DNA of 17,034 bases from an uncultured Eubacterium sp. (GTDB lineage Bacteria > Bacillota > Clostridia > Lachnospirales > Lachnospiraceae): assembly GCA_910579145.1 (NCBI GenBank), contig CAJTTQ010000059.1, positions 1 to 17,034 of the forward strand, given 5' to 3'. Under the pieces are notes generated by a model, which was not told the DNA's origin, made no database searches, and saw only the letters and a list, made by a program, of their open reading frames with translations. Positions 7,909-15,247 of the stretch are shown here, in pieces. A program made the position numbers and the translations under genes. Position 1 is the stretch's first letter; each line of letters begins with the position of its first letter.

Positions 7909-8889
7909 TTATATATAATTTTGAAAAAGCTGCTCCAGATCCCGGATCGTCTCGATCTCATTCACACGCCGCCGAAGGGATGCCGAGTGCGGATACCCCG
8001 ATGTATACCACGCAATATGGCTGCGCATTTCCCGCATGCCATACCGCTCACCCTTCCACTCTGTCTGCATCCTGGCATGCCGCGCGATCATCGCAAACAC
8101 TTCCTTCATATCAGGTTTTGGCAGTTCCACACCCTCTGCCAGATAGTGCTTGATCTGTGTAAAGATCCACGGATTCCCTCTCGCCGCACGTCCAATCATA
8201 ACCGCGTCACAACCCGTTTCCTCAAACATCCTGCGGGCATCCTGCCCGCTGAAAATATCACCGTTACCGATGACCGGTATTGACACGGCTTCCTTTACCT
8301 TTCGTATGATATTCCAATCCGCTTTTCCGCTGTAGTACTGTTCTCTCGTCCGTCCATGAACAGCTACTGCCGACGCACCGGCAGCCTCAACCGCCTTCGC
8401 CATCTCGACCGCCTGTTCCTCTCCATCGCCAAATCCCTTGCGGAATTTTACCGTAACCGGTTTTTTTATAGCCCCTACCGTCATTCGAACGATCTTAGCC
8501 GCCAGCTTAATGTCATTTAACAGAGCGGAACCCTCACCGTTATTGACCACCTTCGGCACCGGACAGCCCATATTCAGATCCAGTATGTCGAAATTCCTTC
8601 CTTCTATTCGTCCTGCCATACTGCTTATGATATCCGGATCCGATCCAAACAGCTGCAGGGCGGCAGGCCGCTCCTCCTCCCGGATCTCCATGAGCGCTCC
8701 CGTATTTTTACTGTTATAATACAGCCCCTTTGCGCTTACCATTTCCGTATAGATCAGATCGGCTCCTTTTTCTTTGCAAAGGAGACGAAACGGCAGATCC
8801 GTCACGCCTGCCATCGGCGCCAGCAGCACCCGTCCGGGAATTTTAACCCCTCCGATCAACCACTCATCCTTCCGTTCTGGTTCACCCAT
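7909..8889 (-). CDS. dus: tRNA-dihydrouridine synthase (DusB-like)
   Basis: An FMN/NADPH-dependent enzyme (326 residues) that reduces specific uridines in tRNA to dihydrouridine. A TIM barrel begins with LLAPMAGVTD (22-31). The catalytic cysteine is C109 in NMGCPVPK. FMN-phosphate contacts are expected in VHGRT (177-181), GNGDI (208-212) and GRAARGNPW (233-241), and the C-terminal helical domain is present. Length and motifs fit the DusB/Dus1 bacterial group. ATG at 8889 follows AAGGAG and overlaps the coaX stop by 8 bp (ATGGGTGA), which indicates translational coupling. The mcp gene follows within 23 nt. Confidence 0.94.
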   Translation of the reverse strand: MGEPERKDEWLIGGVKIPGRVLLAPMAGVTDLPFRLLCKEKGADLIYTEMVSAKGLYYNSKNTGALMEIREEERPAALQLFGSDPDIISSMAGRIEGRNFDILDLNMGCPVPKVVNNGEGSALLNDIKLAAKIVRMTVGAIKKPVTVKFRKGFGDGEEQAVEMAKAVEAAGASAVAVHGRTREQYYSGKADWNIIRKVKEAVSIPVIGNGDIFSGQDARRMFEETGCDAVMIGRAARGNPWIFTQIKHYLAEGVELPKPDMKEVFAMIARHARMQTEWKGERYGMREMRSHIAWYTSGYPHSASLRRRVNEIETIRDLEQLFQNYI

Positions 8890-9685
8890 TTTGACTCCTT
8901 TTTCCTTTCCTTTCAGCCGCTTTCGTCTGCTCGTAAACGAGCCTGGTACCCTGAAGGGTCAGATTTGGGTCGTAGATGTCTATATCCCCCGTCGCATCAG
9001 AAATGCTCCGGCCAAGTCCGCCGGTAGCAACGACCTTTATATGCTCAATGCCGGACTCCTCCTTTAATTTGCGCACAATGTACTCTGTCTGCCCGATCGT
9101 GCCATACATCAGCCCTGCCTGCATACTCGTAATCGTATTTTTGGCCAGGATCGTTTCCGGCTTCTTAATCTCGATTTCAGGAAGCTGCGCCGCGTTTGAC
9201 CACAGTGCCTTGGCGCTGATCTTGATTCCCGGGCATGTCACACGCGCCGCGAACACGCCGTCCTCCGTCACAAGATCATACGTCGTCGCCGTTCCGTAGT
9301 CGATGATGATGACCGGGCCTCCATACAGCACGTAAGCCCCCACGGCATCCACGATACGGTCGGCGCCGATCTCGCCCGGATTCGCCGCTGCGATATGGAT
9401 TCCTGACTTCGTATCATTTCCCACGACATACGGCGTACAGTGAAAATACTTTTTGATCCCGCTCACTAAAGAATACATTACTTTCGGCACGACTGACGCT
9501 ATAATGACATCATGGATCCCCGTCGCCTCAATCCCATGGCGTTTGATCGCCTCAACGATGGCTTCTCCAAATTCATTAGACGTCCGCGGCAGATTCGTCG
9601 TCAGACGAAACGTAAACAAAAGCCGATCCTCATCAAACACGCCAACATTCAGATTTGTATTTCCAATATCTATTGCAAGTAACAT
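8882..9685 (-). CDS. coaX: Type III pantothenate kinase
   Basis: CoaX phosphorylates pantothenate, the first step of coenzyme A synthesis, and belongs to the ASKHA fold. Motifs are DIGNTN (6-11, phosphate 1), GADRIVDAVGAY (107-118) with the catalytic D109, and the IDYGTATTYD segment (128-137, phosphate 2/adenosine). The length of 267 residues is normal. The start at 9685 is chosen because ATG follows GAGG by 5 nt and gives the canonical MLLAIDIGNTN beginning; an upstream in-frame ATG at 9733 would add 16 residues with no family support. It lies 54 bp after the small DUF gene and overlaps dus by 8 bp. Confidence 0.95.
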   Translation of the reverse strand: MLLAIDIGNTNLNVGVFDEDRLLFTFRLTTNLPRTSNEFGEAIVEAIKRHGIEATGIHDVIIASVVPKVMYSLVSGIKKYFHCTPYVVGNDTKSGIHIAAANPGEIGADRIVDAVGAYVLYGGPVIIIDYGTATTYDLVTEDGVFAARVTCPGIKISAKALWSNAAQLPEIEIKKPETILAKNTITSMQAGLMYGTIGQTEYIVRKLKEESGIEHIKVVATGGLGRSISDATGDIDIYDPNLTLQGTRLVYEQTKAAERKGKRSQNG

Positions 9686-9739
9686 TTCTTCCTCATTCCT
9701 GCGCCGGTCCCATGCGCCTGATCTCGTTTGCACCCGCTG

Positions 9740-10057
9740 CTAATCCATAAAAAAGGTGCGGTAGTACTGCTCCAGTCCCTCGAATAATTCTTCCTTCTCC
9801 TGCCGGAGTTTCTTAACCTTCAAATAACTGCCGATCTCATCATAAGTAAGATCATTTTCCTTTGCCGTCGTTGAGAGAAACAGCGTTCCATCTTCCTCAA
9901 ACGCCATCGTAAAAACCCCTCCCACATCCGCGGTAAGCATCACGCTCATTATTTTCAGTTCTTCCTGCACCGCGTCCGGCAGGGAAGAATAGACGGGGTT
10001 CAGGTAAAATTTCTGTTCATATGCGCTGCAAGCACAAAGAACCTGCCTCTCATCCAT
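9740..10057 (-). CDS. Small conserved hypothetical protein (DUF6145-like)
   Basis: A 105-residue acidic protein with no signal peptide or membrane segment. From memory it resembles the DUF6145 family of Lachnospiraceae (start with V-L-C-x-x-S/N-x-Y-E-Q-K-[FY]-Y-L, then L-P...Q-E-E-L-K-I-M, D-V-G-G-[VI], and a C-terminal E-x-L-E-x-Y-Y-[KR] helix), for which I know no function; I could not search to confirm. ATG at 10057 is chosen because AAGGAAG, which lies inside the last codons of gltA, is 7 nt upstream; ATG at 10075 lacks any ribosome site. It starts 4 bp after the gltA stop, so translation is probably coupled to gltA. Confidence 0.8.
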   Translation of the reverse strand: MDERQVLCACSAYEQKFYLNPVYSSLPDAVQEELKIMSVMLTADVGGVFTMAFEEDGTLFLSTTAKENDLTYDEIGSYLKVKKLRQEKEELFEGLEQYYRTFFMD

Positions 10058-10061
10058 CCGC

Positions 10062-11435
10062 TTACTTCCTTTCATTCATCGGTATGTAGTCCTTGTGCGG
10101 GCATACTGCCTTGTACGCCGGACGAATGATCTTTCCAGCATTGACAAGTTCCTCCAGACGGTGCGCGCTCCACCCGGCAATACGTCCAATCGCAAAAAGC
10201 GGCGTATAAAGTTCCGTCGGCAGGCCAAGCATACTATAAACCAAACCACTGTAAAAGTCGATGTTCGCGCTGACACCTTTATAAATGTGCCGCTCATTCG
10301 CGATCACTTCCGGAGCCAGCCGCTCCACCTTCTCATACAGCGCATATTCTGCCATCATATTCTTTTCTTCCGACAATTTTCTCACAAACTTCCGGAATGT
10401 TTTGGCACGCGGGTCGGAAATAGAGTAAACGGCGTGGCCCATTCCATAAATCAGTCCCGATTTATCAAATGCCTGGCGATTGAGGAGCGCCGTCAGATAC
10501 ATACGGATCTCATCCTCATCCTCCCAGTCATTCAGCACTTTTTTCATATCTTCGAACATCATTGAAACTTTTTTATTCGCCCCGCCATGCCGCGGCCCTT
10601 TCAGTGAACCGAGCGCCGCCGAGATCGCGGCATACGTATCCGTCCCGGAAGACGTCACGACATGATCCGTGAAGGTAGAGTTATTTCCTCCGCCGTGCTC
10701 AGCGTGGAGAACGAGGGCAATATCCAGAATTTTCGCTTCCAATGGCGTAAACTGGCTGTCCGCACGGAGCATATGCAGAATATTTTCAGCGGTCGAATAT
10801 TCGGATTTCGGCGGATGCAAAAAGAAACTGTTCCCCTCATGGAAATAATTTGCTGCCTGATACCCATACACGGCAAACATCGGTAACAATGCCACAAGCT
10901 CCAGACACTGACGCAGTACATTTTCCGTCGAAGTATCGTCCGCCTTTTCATCGTAGGAATAGAGCGTGAGCACACTCCGTCCCAGCGTATTCATCAGGTC
11001 CGAACTCGGCGCCTTCATGATGATGTCGCGCACAAAACCTGTCGGCAGGCTCTTGCGGTATTCCGCGAGAATATCCTTCAGATCCTCCAGCTGGCCTTCT
11101 GTGGGCAGTTCCCCAAACAAAAGAAGATAGACAACCTCCTCATAACCAAAACGTTTCTCATGAAGAAATCCATCCACAATATCTTCAATATCAATTCCCT
11201 GATAAAATAATTTTCCCTCACACGGGACAAGATCATGGTCAACCACGGTATAGGAACGGATTTCAGATACCTCTGTCAATCCGGTCAAAACACCCTGTCC
11301 ATTCAGATCCCTCAGCCCGCGCTTTACCTCATATTTATCGAACAACGTCGAATCGATCGTGCTGCTGGCCTCACATATCCCTGCCATCTTCTGGATCCAG
11401 TCATGTCGATATTCCAAATTCAAGTTACTACCCAT
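10062..11435 (-). CDS. gltA: Citrate synthase
   Basis: A 457-residue citrate synthase condensing acetyl-CoA and oxaloacetate to citrate. In an anaerobe this most often feeds 2-oxoglutarate and glutamate synthesis rather than a full cycle. Catalytic residues are visible: H247 in HAEHGGG, H334 in GMGHAVY and D393 in ANIDFYSG. GPRHGG (280-285) and IGRIAGW (416-422) form the substrate and CoA sites. The roughly 50-residue N-terminal extension before the core is usual in the clostridial long form. ATG at 11435 has AAAGGAGGG upstream. It begins 25 nt after argF and is followed at once by the DUF6145-like gene. Confidence 0.96.
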   Translation of the reverse strand: MGSNLNLEYRHDWIQKMAGICEASSTIDSTLFDKYEVKRGLRDLNGQGVLTGLTEVSEIRSYTVVDHDLVPCEGKLFYQGIDIEDIVDGFLHEKRFGYEEVVYLLLFGELPTEGQLEDLKDILAEYRKSLPTGFVRDIIMKAPSSDLMNTLGRSVLTLYSYDEKADDTSTENVLRQCLELVALLPMFAVYGYQAANYFHEGNSFFLHPPKSEYSTAENILHMLRADSQFTPLEAKILDIALVLHAEHGGGNNSTFTDHVVTSSGTDTYAAISAALGSLKGPRHGGANKKVSMMFEDMKKVLNDWEDEDEIRMYLTALLNRQAFDKSGLIYGMGHAVYSISDPRAKTFRKFVRKLSEEKNMMAEYALYEKVERLAPEVIANERHIYKGVSANIDFYSGLVYSMLGLPTELYTPLFAIGRIAGWSAHRLEELVNAGKIIRPAYKAVCPHKDYIPMNERK

Positions 11436-11460
11436 ATTGGCCCTCCTTTCCAGCTTCCTG

Positions 11461-12444
11461 TCATAATGTCGCCGCCATCACTGCCTTTATGGTGTGCATA
11501 CGGTTTTCTGCTTCCTCAAATACGATGTCCGCATACTGCTCGAACACCTCATCTGTCACTTCCATTTCTGTCAACCCGTACTTTTCATAAATATCCTGCC
11601 CGATCTTTGTTTTCAGATCGTGGAACGCCGGAAGGCAGTGCATAAATACCGCCGAATCTTTTGCGTTTTCCATCACCTTTTTATTGACCTGATATGGCGA
11701 CAGCACACGGATCCGCTCCTCCCAAACCTCATCCGGCTCTCCCATCGAAACCCAGACATCAGTGTAAATAACATCCGCTCCCCGCGTACCCGCCATGACG
11801 TCTTCCGTCAGCGTAATGGACGCGCCGCTCTCCTTCGCGTATTCCTCACATTGCTCCACCAGTTCCGCTGCCGGGAAATAGTCCTTCGGCGCACAGGCCA
11901 CGAAGTCCATCCCCATTTTCGCGCAGGCGATCATCAGTGAATTTCCCATATTATAACGGGCATCCCCCATATAAACAAGTTTCATTCCTTTCAGCGATCC
12001 AAAGTGTTCACGGATGGTAAGCAGGTCCGCTAACATCTGTGTCGGGTGATACTCATTTGTCAATCCGTTCCACACGGGAACCCCTGCGTTTCCCGCCAGT
12101 TCCTCTACGATTTCCTGTCCAAATCCGCGGTACTCGATACCGTCAAACATCCGGCCGAGCACTCTCGCCGTGTCGGCAATACTTTCCTTTTTCCCGATCT
12201 GGGATCCTTTCGGGTCAAGGTATGTCACTCCCATCCCCAGATCGTGCGCCGCGACTTCAAACGAACAACGCGTACGCGTACTCGTTTTTTCAAAAATAAG
12301 AGCTACATTTTTTCCTTCCTGATTTCTATGAGCGATGCCATTTCTCTTCTTTTCTTTCAAATCGGCAGCCAGATCTAAAAAATATGTAATCTCTTGCGGA
12401 GTAAAATCCTTTAACGTCAAAAAACTTCTTCCTTTTAAGTCCAT
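11461..12444 (-). CDS. argF: Ornithine carbamoyltransferase
   Basis: OTCase (327 residues) joins carbamoyl phosphate and ornithine to citrulline in arginine synthesis; the same enzyme also serves arginine breakdown, but no arcA or arcC is next to it here. Carbamoyl-phosphate motif STRTR (55-59), HPTQ (133-136), the ornithine motif with D229 and SMG (233-235), the HCLPAFHD loop (269-276) with the catalytic Cys, and NRMHTIKAV (314-322) are all intact. ATG at 12444 follows AGAGG by about 8 nt. It is the first gene of the run to mcp; I could not recognise its promoter in the 131-bp spacer upstream. Confidence 0.95.
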   Translation of the reverse strand: MDLKGRSFLTLKDFTPQEITYFLDLAADLKEKKRNGIAHRNQEGKNVALIFEKTSTRTRCSFEVAAHDLGMGVTYLDPKGSQIGKKESIADTARVLGRMFDGIEYRGFGQEIVEELAGNAGVPVWNGLTNEYHPTQMLADLLTIREHFGSLKGMKLVYMGDARYNMGNSLMIACAKMGMDFVACAPKDYFPAAELVEQCEEYAKESGASITLTEDVMAGTRGADVIYTDVWVSMGEPDEVWEERIRVLSPYQVNKKVMENAKDSAVFMHCLPAFHDLKTKIGQDIYEKYGLTEMEVTDEVFEQYADIVFEEAENRMHTIKAVMAATL

Positions 12445-12485
12445 CTCATTTCCTCTTTTCTATTCTTTTTCTGTCGCTTTTGAAT

Positions 12486-12541
12486 ACGAAGAAAAGAAGA
12501 TTCCCCAAATCCTCCCATACCAGAAAGCAAATTTGGGGAAT
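12486..12541 (-). terminator. Hairpin between the SPFH gene and argF, probable terminator
   Basis: A perfect 11-bp stem, ATTCCCCAAAT (12500-12510) with ATTTGGGGAAT (12531-12541), has a 20-nt loop. On the minus strand a T/C-rich tract (CTTCTTTTCTT) follows, which fits a terminator for the nfeD-SPFH transcript, 35 nt after its stop. The tract is not a clean T-run and argF follows after about 55 nt, so read-through or attenuation cannot be excluded. Confidence 0.6.
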
Positions 12542-12575
12542 GCCTCGTTTTCTATACGCCTGAATCGCTGCAGGA

Positions 12576-13526
12576 TCAATCTTTTACGCTCTCAGCAATC
12601 GCTTTCGCAAGTCCCGCTACTCCCTGAATCTCAGACGGTATGATGATCTTCGTCGCTTTTCCGTCAGCCGCCTTTTCAAAAGCCTCCAGACTCTTGATCG
12701 TAAGCACCTGGCTCGACGGCGCCGCCTCATTCAGATAACGGATTCCCTCGGCCGTTGCCCTCTGCACGGCCTCTATTGCCTGCGCGCGGCCTTCCGCCTC
12801 GCGGATCGTTGCTTCTTTCTTTGCCTCAGCACGGAGGATAGCTGCTTCCTTCTCAGCCTCCGCCTCCAAAATAGCCGATTCCTTTTTACCTTCGGCTACC
12901 AATACCGTAGATTTCTTCTCTCCCTCGGCACGGAGGATCGACTCACGCCGTTCACGCTCCGCCTTCATCTGTTTTTCCATCGAATCCTGGATTTCCCTCG
13001 GTGGAATGATATTTTTTAATTCCACCCTGTTCACCTTGATCCCCCACGGATCCGTGGCAATATCCAGACTCGACCTCATATGCGTATTGATCGTTTCACG
13101 CGAAGTAAGCGTCTGGTCCAGTTCGAGATCACCGATGATATTTCGAAGCGTCGTAGCCGTCAGGTTCTCGATCGCCATGATCGGATTTTCCACACCGTAC
13201 GTATACAGTTTTGGATCTGTGATCTGGAAAAATACGACCGTATCGATCTGCATCGTAACATTATCTTTCGTGATCACAGGCTGCGGCGCAAAATCCATCA
13301 CCTGCTCCTTTAAATTTACCTTTCTCGCCACGCGGTCGAGAAACGGCAGCTTAAAATGCACGCCGACAGACCACGTACTCAGATACCCGCCAAGCCGCTC
13401 GACGATATACGCATGCGCCTGCGGTACAATGTTGATACAGGAAGCAAAAATGATCAGCACGATGACAACAAGAATGATCGCTACCACAACGCCGCCGCTT
13501 ATGCCCACACTGTTTAAATCATCCAT
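12576..13526 (-). CDS. SPFH/Band 7 (stomatin-like) membrane protein
   Basis: A 316-residue paraslipin/QmcA-like protein. One membrane segment (about 12-32) is followed by the SPFH domain (about 35-190) with the typical RLG-x-Y, FKLPF-x-D, KDNV-x-x-x-D and LELDQTL-x-SR patterns. An Ala/Glu/Arg-rich coiled coil (about 190-265) promotes oligomers, and a short hydrophobic C-terminal part ends the protein. Such proteins form large membrane rings that organise lipid microdomains. The nfeD gene 101 bp upstream on the same strand makes the classic NfeD-stomatin pair. ATG at 13526 has AAAGG about 10 nt upstream, a modest site. Confidence 0.93.
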   Translation of the reverse strand: MDDLNSVGISGGVVVAIILVVIVLIIFASCINIVPQAHAYIVERLGGYLSTWSVGVHFKLPFLDRVARKVNLKEQVMDFAPQPVITKDNVTMQIDTVVFFQITDPKLYTYGVENPIMAIENLTATTLRNIIGDLELDQTLTSRETINTHMRSSLDIATDPWGIKVNRVELKNIIPPREIQDSMEKQMKAERERRESILRAEGEKKSTVLVAEGKKESAILEAEAEKEAAILRAEAKKEATIREAEGRAQAIEAVQRATAEGIRYLNEAAPSSQVLTIKSLEAFEKAADGKATKIIIPSEIQGVAGLAKAIAESVKD

Positions 13527-13627
13527 TTTATTTTACCTTTCCTTTCTTCCCGGCCTCCAGCCGGTCTTCACATTATTTATGTCGCTAACCTTGTTACAAA
13601 AAACTACCGTCACGCGTCCGCCGTCCT

Positions 13628-14047
13628 TTATTTTACGATCAATTTAACGCCTTCCACGGATACCACGGTCACTCTCTCCTGTTCTGGGATCACGCGGCCG
13701 CTCTCACTTCTGGCCGTCCAGCTCATCCCATTTAACTGCACCTCTCCGGCCGCCATCTCGTTGTCGATCTGTTTTGTAACAACGACCGTTTTACCTACTA
13801 CCTCATCAATATTCGTCTTTTCCTTGTCCCGATTCAAATACTTAACAGCAAGCGGACGGAACAATGCCATAGATACAAGGGACAGTACCGCAAACACCAA
13901 AAGCTGCAGCCAGAATCCATAGCCCATCCATGCCACGATAGCCGCTCCGATGGCGCCTATGCCAAACCATATCGTAGTCAACCCGAGTGAAACGATCTCC
14001 ATCACGATCATGACGGCAAGAATCACAAGCCAAATCACACTGCTCAC
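13628..14047 (-). CDS. NfeD-like membrane protein, short form
   Basis: A 139-residue NfeD family protein of the short type without the ClpP-like protease. Three membrane segments lie at about 4-22, 24-42 and 46-66. A soluble OB-fold beta domain (about 80-139) contains the VGKTVVV, GEVQLNG and G-x-x-x-x-x-x-E-x-V-x-V-V features of the NfeD C-terminal domain. It presumably partners the stomatin-like protein downstream. The start is GTG at 14047, 6 nt after AAAGGAGG, which is better placed than any ATG. An extended -10 promoter lies about 55 nt upstream. Confidence 0.9.
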   Translation of the reverse strand: MSSVIWLVILAVMIVMEIVSLGLTTIWFGIGAIGAAIVAWMGYGFWLQLLVFAVLSLVSMALFRPLAVKYLNRDKEKTNIDEVVGKTVVVTKQIDNEMAAGEVQLNGMSWTARSESGRVIPEQERVTVVSVEGVKLIVK

Positions 14048-14101
14048 TGGAAACCTCCTTTCTCAAGCCTGCCAAGCAAACACTAAAGTAACATCCGTTT
14101 A

Positions 14102-14130
14102 AGTATACCATAAACAGCCGTATTATGCAA
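14102..14130 (-). promoter_or_regulatory. Extended -10 promoter of nfeD-SPFH
   Basis: On the minus strand TTGCAT (14130-14125) is separated by exactly 17 bp from TATACT (14107-14102), and TGG stands just before the -10 element to give the extended TGnTATACT form. The -35 match is weak (3 of 6), the -10 good (5 of 6). Confidence 0.7.
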
Positions 14131-14370
14131 ATTTTTTATTCGCCGCCCGCGACGCCTGCCACGACGCCGCCGTGCATAGTAACACGACGACGCCTTTTAT
14201 ATTTTACGGAAATGGATATGGATTTATGTATCGTTTCGGCCGGTTGTCGCCAAAACTCCGCTCCGCCGTCCCGCGCTCCTGCCTAAAAAACGCCCAAAAC
14301 GAATCAGATCCCAGCCATCTGCCTGTATGCCGATGGTTGGGATCTATTGGTGTATTGGTATCTTAACCTG
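14131..14370 (-). other. Gene-free GC-rich structured spacer
   Basis: No convincing gene lies between nfeD and the MerR gene. The part nearest nfeD is strikingly GC-rich, with repeated GACGCC/CGACG words (about 14141-14194). On the minus strand GGCGTCGTCGTG (14194-14183) pairs with CACGGCGGCGTC (14174-14163) around an 8-nt loop, using three G-U pairs; on the plus strand the same three positions would be A-C mismatches, so the structure fits minus-strand RNA. A short open frame runs through it on the minus strand but has no credible start. It may be a dispersed repeat or an untranslated RNA. Confidence 0.4.
14306..14345. other. 14-bp hairpin downstream of the MerR gene
   Basis: AGATCCCAGCCATC (14306-14319) pairs with GATGGTTGGGATCT (14332-14345) with one G-U pair on the plus strand, or one A-C mismatch on the minus strand, around a 12-nt loop. 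It lies 25 nt after the MerR stop. Only a weak T-rich stretch follows on the minus strand, so it may be the MerR terminator or an end structure of the adjacent GC-rich segment. Confidence 0.5.
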
Positions 14371-15174
14371 TTATTTTTTCCGTATCGGGAAATAAACTTC
14401 TGTTTCCCATTCCTCTGGAGAGAGCGAATCAAACTGCGTTTTGATATAGAGGTCAAACGGCGCTCCCGCGATCTCGTAGCCATGTTCTGAAATCCACGTC
14501 ACGACGGCGCCATACGCCTCTGAGAGCGTGGAATATCCCCCGTGGTGTACCGTCATCGCGCACTCACAGCATTCCATGACCACATCCGCTTTCTCCTTTT
14601 CCCGGATCCCGATAAAGACTTCGATATCGGAAGATTCCCTGTCAAATTCCTTATCGTAATACCTTGCGCCATTCAATCCGGTAGGCGTAACCCGCTCTTT
14701 TGGCACGCGCTCAAAAAGCGTACTGTAATACTTGCCAAATTCATCCACCCCCATTGTCTTTCGATTCGCCAGCACATTCATAGCCGGCGATTGTTTGATC
14801 TCAATCGTGTAACCCTTCTGATAAGTCATAATGTCACCTGTCCTTTCGAATACAGAAATATGTGTCTGAAGTTCGTTCAGAATTATTTCCATCTCCTGCT
14901 TTTTCCGCTTCAGATTCAGCTTCTGCTGCCGCAGCGCATGTACGAGCTCTTCCTTATCCGAAACAGTAATCAGGTGCTGGATCTCATCCAAAGAAAAACC
15001 ATAGCGTTTCAGGCGCTGTATGTAATTCATGTCGTCGATCTGCTCCGCTTTATAATAGCGATACCCCGTAAAACGATCCACCTCTGCCGGAGCCAGCAAT
15101 CCGAGCTTGTCATAATGATGGAGCGTCTTTACACTCACCTGGCACACTTTGGAAAATTCCCCGATCTGCAGCAT
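14371..15174 (-). CDS. MerR-family regulator with GyrI-like effector domain
   Basis: A 267-residue transcription activator of the BmrR/TipA type. The MerR winged helix is at 1-70 (IGEFSKVCQVSVKTLHHYDKxGLL, then a wing with FTGYRYY). A dimer-forming coiled coil follows (about 75-113), then a GyrI-like small-molecule-binding domain (about 120-267) with repeated Y, W and E residues in the expected pocket region, for example AGAPFDLY and EEWETEVYFPI. Members sense drugs or metabolites and switch their own promoter by untwisting a 19-bp spacer. Such a promoter lies directly upstream (15217-15247), so autoregulation is likely. No efflux pump gene is adjacent, so the inducer and targets are unknown. 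ATG at 15174 has AAGGAGG 8 nt upstream. Confidence 0.92.
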   Translation of the reverse strand: MLQIGEFSKVCQVSVKTLHHYDKLGLLAPAEVDRFTGYRYYKAEQIDDMNYIQRLKRYGFSLDEIQHLITVSDKEELVHALRQQKLNLKRKKQEMEIILNELQTHISVFERTGDIMTYQKGYTIEIKQSPAMNVLANRKTMGVDEFGKYYSTLFERVPKERVTPTGLNGARYYDKEFDRESSDIEVFIGIREKEKADVVMECCECAMTVHHGGYSTLSEAYGAVVTWISEHGYEIAGAPFDLYIKTQFDSLSPEEWETEVYFPIRKK

Positions 15175-15216
15175 CCTTTTTACCTCCTTCGCGATGTTCG
15201 ATTCGAATCTGATTTC

Positions 15217-15247
15217 AGTTTACATCCTGACCCTGGAGGAGAGTCAA
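15217..15247 (-). promoter_or_regulatory. MerR-type promoter with 19-bp spacer
   Basis: On the minus strand TTGACT (15247-15242) and TAAACT (15222-15217) are separated by 19 bp. This is the over-long spacer that MerR-family activators correct by DNA distortion. The spacer begins CTCCTCC and carries AGGATG near its end, an imperfect dyad like the CTCC...GGAG operators of this family. The -35 element overlaps the TGA stop of the preceding kinase-like gene. Confidence 0.75.

Noticed and set aside
7887..7961. Longer chemoreceptor starting at 7961
   Set aside because: The extra residues overlap the end of dus in another frame, have no ribosome site, and put a charged stretch before the normal membrane segment. 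AGGAGG points to 7892 or 7886.
9686..9733. coaX start at 9733
   Set aside because: It adds 16 residues not seen in the family. The ATG at 9685 has a proper GAGG and gives the canonical N terminus.
12445..12499. ArgR operator upstream of argF
   Set aside because: Only one half-site-like word (TATTCA on the minus strand) is present, without a matching second half.
14172..14366. 64-codon plus-strand open frame in the spacer
   Set aside because: No ribosome binding site, no recognisable protein features, and it runs through both hairpins; treated as chance.
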